Assembly: GCA_043719475.1 (NCBI GenBank)
Contig: JAYSTS010000239.1
Span: forward strand, 1-40,955
DNA: 40,955 nt
Reading direction: 5' to 3'
DNA from: SYFY01 sp043719475
GTDB taxonomy: Bacteria; Pseudomonadota; Gammaproteobacteria; Pseudomonadales; Azotimanducaceae
Shown: positions 1-7,568 of the stretch, one piece after another
How the letters are laid out: each line of letters starts with the position of its first letter
Numbering within the stretch: the first letter of the stretch is position 1
Program-made: the position numbers and the translations under genes
Notes under the pieces: generated by a model
Seen by the model: the letters and a program-made list of their open reading frames with translations, nothing else
Databases searched by the model: none
Told to the model about the DNA's origin: nothing

Positions 1-836
1 CCGCGATCCGATACCGTGAGCACCAGAAAACGCTCGTCTTCGGTGGTCTCGACGGTGTGAAATCTTTCTGGATGTACCGGGTCAGAAAACACCAGCTCAT
101 CGGCAGATTGCGGTGTTCCAAGCCTGTGGAAGAACACCTGGTGGTCGACGTTTTTTGCCGAGAAGTCCTTGCCATCGACCGGTGCAGGATAACGACTGTA
201 GAAAAATCCGTCGCCAGCCCATGCCGCGCCAGATACCTTCACCCATTCGACGGTATCGCTCAGTGGCTTCTTTGTTGTTACGTCGAGCACTTTGTAGGTG
301 TTCCAGTCAGAGCCGCCCTCTGACAGTCCGTATACGGCGCGAGTGCCGTGCTTCGACAGCTGGAAGACGCCGAGGCGTGTTGTGCCATCGGGTGAGAGCG
401 AATTTGGATCGAGCAATACCTCGGGCGTGCCGTCGAGACCAGTCTGGCGATAGATCACTGCCTGGTTCTGCAGGCCATCGTTCTTTGAGAAGTAGTAGGC
501 CTGTCCACGCCGAACCGGCGCGCTGAATCGCGGGTAGTTGAAGAGTTGCTCAAGTCGTTCACGGAGCTTCTTGCGAAACGGAATGGTTGCGAGATGCGCC
601 GATGTCACCTTGTTCTGTGCTTCCACCCACGCTGCAGTCTCGGCGGACGTGTCGTCTTCCAGCCAACGATACGGGTCGGCAACGACCGTGCCGTGATAGG
701 TGTCGACGTGATTGATCTTCTTGGTCGTCGGGTACGTCATGGTGGTCTCGGTTGCGAAGACGTAACTTGTCATCAGAACTTGAATCAGAACCTGAATGAG
801 AACAAAGAAAGATAAGGCCGGTCGTGCTCGGGACAT
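1..836 (-). CDS. Prolyl oligopeptidase family serine peptidase (S9A), N-terminal part, cut by window edge
   Basis: The minus-strand frame is open from ATG at 836 to the window edge, giving 278 residues. An N-terminal hydrophobic stretch of about 25 residues containing a VLIQVLIQVLM core looks like a Sec signal peptide, so the enzyme is probably periplasmic. After it come the family's N-terminal signatures: YPTTKK, then HG..VADPYRWLEDD, then NYPRFSAP and YYFSKNDGLQNQ, which lead into the beta-propeller. S9A peptidases cut short peptides after proline, and the propeller gates access to a C-terminal alpha/beta-hydrolase domain. That catalytic domain (Ser-Asp-His) lies outside the window, so activity cannot be judged. 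The gene sits 59 bp beyond the start of the haem lipoprotein gene's 3' end on the same strand. Family assignment is firm; the exact substrate is not known. Confidence 0.93.
   Translation of the reverse strand, partial: MSRARPALSFFVLIQVLIQVLMTSYVFATETTMTYPTTKKINHVDTYHGTVVADPYRWLEDDTSAETAAWVEAQNKVTSAHLATIPFRKKLRERLEQLFNYPRFSAPVRRGQAYYFSKNDGLQNQAVIYRQTGLDGTPEVLLDPNSLSPDGTTRLGVFQLSKHGTRAVYGLSEGGSDWNTYKVLDVTTKKPLSDTVEWVKVSGAAWAGDGFFYSRYPAPVDGKDFSAKNVDHQVFFHRLGTPQSADELVFSDPVHPERFHTVETTEDERFLVLTVSDR
772..803. repeat. 12-bp tandem repeat within the oligopeptidase signal-peptide coding region
   Basis: ATCAGAACTTGA (772-783) and ATCAGAACCTGA (784-795) are tandem, followed by a partial ATGAGAAC (796-803). 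On the coding strand they give VLIQ-VLIQ-VL, so copy-number change would lengthen or shorten the hydrophobic core by four residues without a frameshift. Confidence 0.75.
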
Positions 837-895
837 GGCATTTCCTGTAGCCCTCACGTGAATATCCTGCGTTGCCCTGGTCATTACGTGGCCGA

Positions 896-1564
896 TCAGG
901 CTTCGGGTGGATTTTGTGCTTCGGCCGCTGCTTCCGGGAAGGGTGGTATCACCTGCCCTGGATACCAGAACTTCAGGTGACAGCCCTCGCAGATCAACTC
1001 GAGTGAGTGGCCAGCGTCCATCATCCCTTGTGTGTTTCTGGTTTCGATCGCCGACAGGAAGTCCTGGCCGGTTGACCTCATCGCCATGACAAAGCCGACA
1101 TACACTTCGCGATTGGCGGCGATTGCAGCTTCCGCCTCAGCGGCAGACAGATTGCCTGGGGTGCCATGGTCTTCAAGTTGATCGACGCCTTCGCGGACCA
1201 CGCGTCGGCCGTCCATCATCAGCAGATTAGACGCTTCGATCAGTGTCAGTGCGTGTCCATGTAGCTGTGCCCACTCCTCTGGCGTGGACGGTGCCAGCTC
1301 TTCTTCACCGGCCGCGGTGACTGTCGTGCTCACCGATGCCCACAATGCATCGGCAGAGGGGTCCAGCTGCAGCTTCATGAGGTCCTGTACTCCGGCGATC
1401 GGCTTAAGCTTTGTCGCGTCTGCCTGAGCGGACTCGGTCGACGGCGATTCGGCCAGCGTCGGTTCAGGTTTCACCGGCTGATTGCATCCCATCAAGCCTG
1501 TCAGTGCGAGACCCGTCAGGAAAGCAAACCCGGGAAACATCCCGCTGCGTGGGTGTAGTGTCAT
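896..1564 (-). CDS. Lipoprotein with a single c-type haem motif near the C-terminus (cytochrome c-like)
   Basis: This is a 222-residue protein. The N-terminus has a basic start, a hydrophobic segment and a lipobox ending LMGC (Cys about residue 27), so it should be a lipid-anchored periplasmic or outer-membrane protein. A proline/glutamate/serine-rich linker follows, then a mostly helical region. One CEGCH haem-attachment motif lies close to the C-terminus and is followed by LKFWYP. A C-terminal CxxCH after a helical bundle is the arrangement of cytochromes c' and c556, where a histidine or methionine near the N-terminus may complete the ligation. I infer an electron-carrier or gas-binding role; nothing in the sequence fixes the partner. 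It lies upstream of the prolyl oligopeptidase gene on the same strand with a 59-bp gap, so co-transcription is possible. Confidence 0.82.
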   Translation of the reverse strand: MTLHPRSGMFPGFAFLTGLALTGLMGCNQPVKPEPTLAESPSTESAQADATKLKPIAGVQDLMKLQLDPSADALWASVSTTVTAAGEEELAPSTPEEWAQLHGHALTLIEASNLLMMDGRRVVREGVDQLEDHGTPGNLSAAEAEAAIAANREVYVGFVMAMRSTGQDFLSAIETRNTQGMMDAGHSLELICEGCHLKFWYPGQVIPPFPEAAAEAQNPPEA

Positions 1565-1846
1565 GGTTGTTCCTCAAATCTGAGTGATGGGTCATCGCGC
1601 CGCTGATGGATTGGCCATCCTGTACTGGAAAGCGCGTCCACTCAAGGGAGGGGAGCGCAAGCCACCGCCCTGATGCCGCCCCGAATAGCCATGGCAGCTC
1701 ACACTTGCGATACTTCGGGCAAGAAGGTGGTGTGCTAGTGTTTGGACCACGGCCTTCAAGTCATCATCGTCCAGCCAATCCGCAACTTGTTCACCCAGAG
1801 TGGTTGAATGTCCTGGTTGCGGGCGAATCCAACAGGGGAAGCTATC

Positions 1847-3538
1847 GTGGCTCATGAACTGATCATTTCCGGCGGCACTGTCATCGATGGCAGTGGCTCT
1901 GCAGGCACGCGGACCGATATAGCGGTCGACGCAGGCCGAATCACACGCGTAGGCGATCTGGCAGGTATCAGTGCGGCTCGGACCATCGATGCCACCGGCA
2001 AGCTGGTCACCCCGGGGTTTGTGGATCTGCACACACACATGGACGCTCAGATCGGCTGGGATCCGCAGATGCGCTCCAGTTCCTATCACGGAGTGACGAC
2101 AGCGTTGATTGGTAACTGCGGCGTAACTTTCGCGCCGGTTGCAGTCCATAACCGCGAGAATCTGGCCAAGCTGATGGAAGCGGTGGAGGACATTGCTGCC
2201 GATGCGATCATGGACGGACTGCCGTGGAACTGGACCAGCTATGGGGGTTACCTCGATGCGCTTCAGTCGCTGCGTCCTGCTCTCAACGTCGTGGGTCTGG
2301 TCGGTCACTCTTCGATCCGTTATGAAGCCATGGGCGAACGGTCCATGGATGAAGGTGTGCAGGCGACACCTGACGAACTGGAGAAGATCGTACGGCTGGT
2401 GCGTGAATCTGTTGCAGAAGGCGCGGTCGGTTTTTCCACCTCGCGTTTTCTCGGTCACAAGGTGCCGGACGGCCGGCTGACCCCCGGAACCTTTGCGGAT
2501 CTCAACGAAACGCTGGCGATTCAGCGCGCGGTTGTGCAGGGCGGTGGCACCGGTGGTCTGTTCCAGGCAGCGCCGGATTTTTCCAAGCGGTTTGATACCG
2601 AACTTCGCATGTTTGAACAAGGCGCTGAAGCCGGTTGTCAGGTGATTTTCTCGGCCGGTGCTGGCAACAGCAAGGACGGCGGGGTCAAGAACATGCAGGA
2701 GTTCCTCGACCGCAACAACGCGGCCGGCCGGCGCATCACCAGCATCTGTCACACCCGGCCCAGTGGTGCACTGTTCGGTCTGGCCAAGGCTTCACCGTTC
2801 AACACACCCGCCTGGAAGGCACTGATGAAACTGCCGACGATTGCCGATCGTGTGGCGGAACTGCGCGATGCAGCGAAGCGCGCCATTCTGATTGCAGAGG
2901 GAAAGGAGTCGGGCATCAAGGTGCCACCCGCCATGTTGCATCCACTCGGTGACGGCACGCTGCCGGACTACGATCTGGACGGCAAGAAGAGCCTTGCGCA
3001 ATTGGCCGAAGAGTCTGGCCGCGATGTGGTGGATATCTACGTGGAGCGCCTGCTCGAATCCGAAGGCCGACAACTGTTCAACCTCTGGGCATTTGGCGGC
3101 AATCTCGAAAACCAGTGGCGGTTCATGAACATGGATCATTGCATCCCCATGCTGGCCGATACCGGCGCGCATGTGGGTATTCTGATCGATGCGGATTCGC
3201 CAACATTCCTGCTCAGCGATCTGACCCGCAAGCGCGGTGTCTACACACTGCCTGAAGCCGTGCATCGCATCACGGGCAAGTCAGCGAAGGTGCTCGGGCT
3301 CAAACAACGGGGTGAGATCAAGGTGGGCTGGCATGCAGACCTGAACGTCATCGACTACGACAACCTGGAAACCATGCAGCCTGAATTTGTGCATGACTTC
3401 CCGCACAACGGTGGCCGTTTCATCGTCAAGAGCCGGGGTTATGCGGCGACGATCGTCGGTGGTCGTGTGGTGGTGGAAAATGGTCATCACACTGGACAAC
3501 GTCCCGGCCAGGTCATTCGAGAGTTTCAGCGCGGCTAA
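1847..3538 (+). CDS. N-acyl-D-amino-acid deacylase / D-aminoacylase family amidohydrolase
   Basis: This 563-residue member of the amidohydrolase superfamily hydrolyses N-acyl-D-amino acids or related amides in characterised relatives. It opens with the usual beta-sandwich segment (ISGGTVIDGSG), then DLHTHMD with the metal-binding His62 and His64, and GNCGVTFAPV, both typical of D-aminoacylases. It ends with the amidohydrolase C-terminal block (GEIKVGWHADLNVIDYD). I chose GTG at 1847 because AGGGGA lies eight bases upstream and the residues before it resemble nothing in the family; an in-frame ATG at 1808 would add 13 residues. No signal peptide is seen, so it is probably cytoplasmic. A strong stem-loop follows at 3557-3588. 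The substrate could equally be a hydantoin-like or dihydroorotase-like amide; the family call is safe and the substrate is not. Confidence 0.92.
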   Translation: MAHELIISGGTVIDGSGSAGTRTDIAVDAGRITRVGDLAGISAARTIDATGKLVTPGFVDLHTHMDAQIGWDPQMRSSSYHGVTTALIGNCGVTFAPVAVHNRENLAKLMEAVEDIAADAIMDGLPWNWTSYGGYLDALQSLRPALNVVGLVGHSSIRYEAMGERSMDEGVQATPDELEKIVRLVRESVAEGAVGFSTSRFLGHKVPDGRLTPGTFADLNETLAIQRAVVQGGGTGGLFQAAPDFSKRFDTELRMFEQGAEAGCQVIFSAGAGNSKDGGVKNMQEFLDRNNAAGRRITSICHTRPSGALFGLAKASPFNTPAWKALMKLPTIADRVAELRDAAKRAILIAEGKESGIKVPPAMLHPLGDGTLPDYDLDGKKSLAQLAEESGRDVVDIYVERLLESEGRQLFNLWAFGGNLENQWRFMNMDHCIPMLADTGAHVGILIDADSPTFLLSDLTRKRGVYTLPEAVHRITGKSAKVLGLKQRGEIKVGWHADLNVIDYDNLETMQPEFVHDFPHNGGRFIVKSRGYAATIVGGRVVVENGHHTGQRPGQVIREFQRG

Positions 3539-3556
3539 TCGAGGTCACTTTGACAA

Positions 3557-3588
3557 GGCAGGACACTGGACTGATCCGGTGCCCTGCC
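3557..3588 (+). terminator. Stem-loop after the deacylase gene, candidate terminator
   Basis: A 13-pair stem (GGCAGGACACTGG with CCGGTGCCCTGCC) closes a 6-base loop. It contains one A/C mismatch and one T-G wobble and begins 18 bases after the deacylase stop. It is followed by a pyrimidine-rich stretch (CTTTCCTTCTTCC) rather than a pure T run, so intrinsic termination is plausible but not textbook. Confidence 0.55.
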
Positions 3589-3637
3589 AACTTTCCTTCT
3601 TCCTACTGGCGAACATGATTCGCAGAGGCGCACTGCC

Positions 3638-4726
3638 ATGAATTTCACGACCGCACGCAAGGTAGGCAAGAGCAGCCTGGAAGTGACCTCTCTTGGGTTT
3701 GGGGGAGGGCCGTTGGGTGTCCCACAGGTTACCTTGAGTGATTGCCTGGATACGGTTCGTGCGGCGTGGGATGGTGGGGTGCGGTTCTATGACACGGCGC
3801 CGTATTACGGCATCGGGCGCTCCGAGCGCCGAATCGGTGTCGCGCTGGCGGAGTGTGGTACCCCTGATTCGTTTCGGATCAATACCAAGGTAGGGCGCAC
3901 GCTTGAACCGGAACCATTCCTCAATGACAGCCTGAAGTCCTTTTCGCCAGGTGGGGGAGTACGCACACCACGCGACCGGCTCAGCGGTCATCGAGTGCAC
4001 TTCGACTATCGACACGATGCCATCCTGCAGCAGCATCGTGACTCGTTGCAGCGGCTAGGCCTGCCGGCGGTGGATAGCCTCGCCATTCACGATATCGACT
4101 ACGGCCATCAGTGGCCCGCGGAAATCCACAACGCGCTGAGTCAGCTTTCCCGGAAGGAAGGCAGAGGAGCCGTGGCACTGGAAGAACTTCGCGCGTCCGG
4201 ACACATCAAGGCCATCGGCGCCGGCTGCAACCGCGAAATGCGCAACTACGACAGCTGGGAAGCCGGGCTGCAGGAAGACCTGATCGAGAAGATAGCCGAT
4301 ACCGTCGATCTGGATTTCATCATCCTGGCCGGCCCCTACACGCTGCTCGACACCTTGGCACTACGTCGAGTGCTGCCGATGTGTCACGCACGCAACATCG
4401 GCGCGATCATTGCCTCCCCTTATGCCGGTGGTTGGCTGGTAACACCGGACACGGTCAGCTACATGTATGGCGAAACACCGGAACACGTTCGTCTGAAGAC
4501 AATGCGGCTGCTGGCGGTGTGCAAGGCACATGGTGTAGAGCTTGCGGCGGCGGCGATTCAGTTTCCCCTTGCACACGCGTCAGTAGCAGCGGTTATACCT
4601 GGTGCGAAGACTGCACAGGAAGCAACCGAGGCGCAGCGATTGCTGGGCATCCGGATTCCGGCTGCGCTCTGGGCTGATCTGAAAAGTCAGGGACTGCTTG
4701 ATGAAGGGGCGCCAACGCCTGCTTGA
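3638..4726 (+). CDS. Aldo/keto reductase family oxidoreductase
   Basis: The 362-residue product is an NAD(P)H-dependent carbonyl reductase or dehydrogenase with a TIM-barrel fold. The catalytic tetrad can be placed at Asp52 and Tyr57 (FYDTAPYYG), Lys84 (INTKVG) and His151 (AIHDIDYG). GRSERRIG after the tyrosine, and the overall layout, resemble the D-threo-aldose 1-dehydrogenase / L-fucose dehydrogenase branch rather than classical aldose reductases. The start ATG follows the deacylase terminator by about 50 bp, so it may have its own promoter. There is no signal peptide. The substrate is probably a sugar, lactol or small aldehyde, inferred only from the subfamily resemblance. Confidence 0.9.
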   Translation: MNFTTARKVGKSSLEVTSLGFGGGPLGVPQVTLSDCLDTVRAAWDGGVRFYDTAPYYGIGRSERRIGVALAECGTPDSFRINTKVGRTLEPEPFLNDSLKSFSPGGGVRTPRDRLSGHRVHFDYRHDAILQQHRDSLQRLGLPAVDSLAIHDIDYGHQWPAEIHNALSQLSRKEGRGAVALEELRASGHIKAIGAGCNREMRNYDSWEAGLQEDLIEKIADTVDLDFIILAGPYTLLDTLALRRVLPMCHARNIGAIIASPYAGGWLVTPDTVSYMYGETPEHVRLKTMRLLAVCKAHGVELAAAAIQFPLAHASVAAVIPGAKTAQEATEAQRLLGIRIPAALWADLKSQGLLDEGAPTPA

Positions 4727-4815
4727 AATCCAGGTGATCACTGGGTTGTATAGTTCACGACGCAAGCGGAACTCGTCGCCTGCTCACACAGCCACCACCA
4801 ACAGGAGATGACCCC

Positions 4816-5772
4816 GTGACCAGGCTATTCGGCGCACTTTCCACCACAGACGACGTACTTGCTGATATCGACCTGCATGGCCAGCGCATTCTGGTCACCG
4901 GTGCTTCGGCTGGGCTTGGTGTGGAAACCTGCCGTGCATTGGTTTCGCGAGGCGCCGCAGTGATAGGTGCGGCGCGTGATCTCGACAAGGCTCGCAACGC
5001 GACGGCTGGCGTCGATTCAGCCGCCAAGGCCGGCGGTGGTTCATTCGAATTGGTGCAACTGGACCTTGCATCACTGACAAGCGTCCGCGCCGCGTCGGCG
5101 TCGCTGGTCGCGGCAGGTCAGCCGCTTGACGTCATCATCGCCAATGCGGGAGTCATGGCGTGCCCGCAGGGACGAACTGCAGATGGCTTTGAAACTCAGT
5201 TCGGAACTAACCATCTCGGGCATTTTGTGTTCATCAACCGTGTGGTCCCGTTGATGCGGCGAGGTGGGCGGATCATCAATGTGTCATCTGATGGGCATCG
5301 CTTTGCTGATGTTGATCTGGACGACCCCGGTTTTGAATCGACGGTCTATCACCCGTTTGTTGCCTATGGTCGATCGAAGACCGCGAACATCCTGTTTGCG
5401 GTTGGCCTGGACCGTCGACTCGCGTCAAAAGGCATTCGTGCATCTGCTTTGCATCCAGGTGTGATCCGGACAGAACTCGGTCGTTATCTCACACCGGAAT
5501 TGAGAGCTCAGATCATGCCTGCAGGCGTAAGTCTATCGACACTGGTGTTCAAAACGATTCCGCAAGGCGCTGCGACGTCGGTGTGGAGTGCGGTGATCGC
5601 CACTGCAGAAGAAGTAGGCGGGCGTTACTGCGAGGACTGTCATGTTGCGTCGATCACGCACGATCCAACAGCGCACGGAGGTGTGCGTGCTTACGCTCTG
5701 GATCCCGCGCATGCCGATGCGCTGTGGGCGAAGAGCGAAGCGATGGTTGGGGAACGTTTCGCGCTGCAATGA
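4816..5772 (+). CDS. Short-chain dehydrogenase/reductase (retinol-dehydrogenase-like)
   Basis: The 318-residue protein has an NAD(P)-binding Rossmann fold with TGASAGLG at residues 28-35, NAG at 110-112, the catalytic serine in NVSS (about 157-158) and the YxxxK pair Tyr184/Lys188 (YGRSK). QFGTNHLGHFV and the extended C-terminus place it with the retinol-dehydrogenase-like / WW-domain-oxidoreductase-like SDRs, which act on hydrophobic alcohols and ketones. The GTG start at 4816 is preferred because AGGAGA lies about eight bases upstream. An unusual CEDCH near the C-terminus mimics a haem-binding motif; with no signal peptide it is unlikely to carry haem. Its 3' end faces cbpM (convergent, 42-bp gap). 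Confidence 0.9.
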   Translation: MTRLFGALSTTDDVLADIDLHGQRILVTGASAGLGVETCRALVSRGAAVIGAARDLDKARNATAGVDSAAKAGGGSFELVQLDLASLTSVRAASASLVAAGQPLDVIIANAGVMACPQGRTADGFETQFGTNHLGHFVFINRVVPLMRRGGRIINVSSDGHRFADVDLDDPGFESTVYHPFVAYGRSKTANILFAVGLDRRLASKGIRASALHPGVIRTELGRYLTPELRAQIMPAGVSLSTLVFKTIPQGAATSVWSAVIATAEEVGGRYCEDCHVASITHDPTAHGGVRAYALDPAHADALWAKSEAMVGERFALQ

Positions 5773-5814
5773 TCGGCGAGAAGAGTCTGCATGGGCCGGC
5801 TCGGTGAAATCGGG

Positions 5815-6165
5815 TTACTCGATAATCGTATCCCGATGGCCTTCAAGTGACCGCAGGCGCGAACGTGCTACCTGCAGTTCATCCATCAGTTCCAGCACCA
5901 GTGCAGCACCCGCCAGATTAAGTTCGAGATCGTGCAGCAGACGAAGCGCACGCATCGAACGATTGGCAGCAATAGATGTGAAAATCCACTGGGCAGGGGA
6001 GTTTCCTGAGCTGGGTTCGACGATTCCAAAAGCCACCATTTCGGTCAGCACGCTCACCGTCAGTCCCGGGACACTGCACAGTTCCTCTACGGTGATATGA
6101 GTGCTGGACGATCTGATAAAGGTGCGCAGATCCAGGAATCTGTCGCCGATGTCCTGTTCGCTCAT
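5815..6165 (-). CDS. cbpM: Chaperone modulator CbpM (MerR-like)
   Basis: The 116-residue protein is the usual partner encoded directly after cbpA. CbpM binds the J-domain of CbpA and blocks its co-chaperone and DNA-binding activity. What is visible is a small helical protein with a MerR-like N-terminal part (ITVEELCSVPGLTVSVL followed by MVAFGIVEP) and a C-terminal helix (LMDELQVARSRLRSLEGH), matching the family in size and order. The ATG at 6165 overlaps the cbpA stop as ATGA, indicating translational coupling. Another ATG 15 bases upstream (6180) is possible. The gene order and overlap support the identification as much as the motifs do. Confidence 0.88.
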   Translation of the reverse strand: MSEQDIGDRFLDLRTFIRSSSTHITVEELCSVPGLTVSVLTEMVAFGIVEPSSGNSPAQWIFTSIAANRSMRALRLLHDLELNLAGAALVLELMDELQVARSRLRSLEGHRDTIIE

Positions 6166-7145
6166 GGTTGTGACTCCCATGCCTGACGAGGCGAAACATG
6201 TGACATCGCTGCCAGTTTTTCGTACAGCTTGCGCTCCTCGTCATCACTCGGCGGTGTCATCACCAGTTTGAACTGCAGGTACTGATCGCCGGGTTCGGTT
6301 GCGTCCGGCATACCGCGTCCTTTCAATCGCAATCGTGCTGCCTCCCCCTTCAGGGGTGGCACGTTGACGTCGACAGTGCCACCAAGGGTTGGCACGCGTA
6401 TCTTTGTGCCGAGAGCGGCTTCCCACGGTGCGATCGGCACGGTCAGCTCGATGTTCTTGCCCACAAGTGTAAACAGCGGATGCGGTGCGATGTCGATGGC
6501 GATGTAGAGGTCACCCGGTTCCTGGGCGCCCGAGCCCTGACCTTTGAGCCGGATCTCCTGGCCATTGATGACACCGGCAGGAACCTTTACACGTAGTGTT
6601 TTGGTTCGAACAGTCAGTCGTCCATCAGGTGACGCCTCACGCACACGCAATTCGATGTTCTGGGTGGTGCCGCTGAACGCTTCTTCCAAAGTCAGTGCAA
6701 GGCGGTAGTGCAGATCCTGCCGATCACTCGCAGCGTTACGAAAGCCCTGACCAAATCCTTCAGAGTCCGCCGCGCCGCCCTCATTAAAAACAAAGTGAAA
6801 GAAGTCGCTGAACGCGCGCGGATCTCCGCCGGTAAACCCCTCACCATTGTCACCACGAGGGCCGGTGTGGAACTGCCAGCCACGCGGCTGTCCGGAAGGA
6901 CCGCCGCCGAAGTCGTCACCCATAGACCCACCATGTCGGCGCAGATCATCGTAGGTCGCCCGCTTCGTTGCATCGTGGAGCACCTCATAGGCCTCGCCAA
7001 CTTCCTTGAAGTGCTCAGTGGCATCAGCCTCTTTGGACACGTCCGGGTGAAATTTGCGGGCAAGCTTTCGATACGCCTTCTTGATGTCTTCGGGCGTTGC
7101 GGTCTCGGCCACGCCGAGAATCTTGTAGTAGTCCTTGAAATCCAT
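6162..7145 (-). CDS. cbpA: Curved-DNA-binding protein / DnaJ-class co-chaperone CbpA
   Basis: This 327-residue J-protein stimulates DnaK and, in enterobacteria, also binds DNA. The J-domain occupies residues 1-70 with HPD at 33-35 (KFHPDVSK). It is followed by a Gly/Phe/Asp-rich linker and two C-terminal substrate-binding beta-domains (LEEAFSGTTQNIEL, LRVKVPAGV, LRLKGRGMP). The four-cysteine zinc finger of DnaJ is missing, which separates CbpA from DnaJ. The ATG at 7145 is right because the J-domain begins immediately (MDFKDYYKILGV); the upstream open frame runs through the 10-bp repeats at 7157-7196. It is coupled to cbpM by a 4-bp overlap. Confidence 0.95.
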   Translation of the reverse strand: MDFKDYYKILGVAETATPEDIKKAYRKLARKFHPDVSKEADATEHFKEVGEAYEVLHDATKRATYDDLRRHGGSMGDDFGGGPSGQPRGWQFHTGPRGDNGEGFTGGDPRAFSDFFHFVFNEGGAADSEGFGQGFRNAASDRQDLHYRLALTLEEAFSGTTQNIELRVREASPDGRLTVRTKTLRVKVPAGVINGQEIRLKGQGSGAQEPGDLYIAIDIAPHPLFTLVGKNIELTVPIAPWEAALGTKIRVPTLGGTVDVNVPPLKGEAARLRLKGRGMPDATEPGDQYLQFKLVMTPPSDDEERKLYEKLAAMSHVSPRQAWESQP

Positions 7146-7156
7146 GATGTGCCTGT

Positions 7157-7196
7157 AGTGGACGTAAGTGGACGTAAGTGGGCGTGAGTGGACGTA
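7157..7196. repeat. Four tandem copies of a 10-bp unit in the cbpA leader/promoter region
   Basis: AGTGGACGTA occurs at 7157-7166, 7167-7176 and 7187-7196, with a diverged third copy AGTGGGCGTG at 7177-7186. The array ends 12 bp upstream of the cbpA start codon. The 10-bp period equals about one helical turn, so all copies face the same side of the DNA. It could be a slipped-strand tract, a phased binding site or a translated upstream sequence; the sequence alone does not decide. Confidence 0.8.
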
Positions 7197-7248
7197 AGAT
7201 GGCCTAACAGGGCATACATTCACTTCATGGTGCTGATGCAGGCAAATC

Positions 7249-7515
7249 TCAAGGTGTTGAGAGAGTCGGGGCGATCGCCTCATTCCGAAGTCGTTGATAT
7301 TCCTCATAGCCCATGCTGTCCTCAGCCAGACATTCGGCCTGCTGAGGTGGTGGCAGCTTCAGACATTGTGTGCGCTGGCCCTCCACCATGCCGTTGTAGG
7401 CTTGTTCGGCAGTGCAGGCGCTGAGCGCAACTGCTGTGGCAAATACGAAACCTGTCACTTGCCTGCGGGTGAAATTTCGCCGCCAGGAAACAAGCTCGTT
7501 TTGATTAGCGGACAT
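7249..7515 (-). CDS. Small hypothetical lipoprotein
   Basis: The 88-residue product has a twin-arginine-like basic start (WRRNFTRRQV), a hydrophobic segment and a lipobox ending ALSAC with the cysteine at residue 34. About 55 mature residues would follow, with two further cysteines flanking a KLPPPQQAE segment that could form a disulfide. I recognise no family; small proteins of this kind occur as envelope lipoproteins of unknown role. It lies between cbpA and a glycosyltransferase-like gene, all on the minus strand, with gaps of 53-103 bp. Coding status rests on the well-formed lipoprotein signal. Confidence 0.65.
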   Translation of the reverse strand: MSANQNELVSWRRNFTRRQVTGFVFATAVALSACTAEQAYNGMVEGQRTQCLKLPPPQQAECLAEDSMGYEEYQRLRNEAIAPTLSTP

Positions 7516-7568
7516 TTGAGGTGGCCTATTTCAGATGGTGCAGAATCCAGTCCCGCCCCAACTGCGGG

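Noticed and set aside
1592..2752. Long 386-codon open frame on the minus strand
   Set aside because: It lies antisense to the deacylase gene, has no family motif, and its composition (many His, Arg, Cys) is typical of a shadow frame.
4816..5772. CEDCH in the SDR as a haem-binding motif
   Set aside because: The protein is a cytoplasmic SDR without a signal peptide, so c-type haem attachment is not expected.
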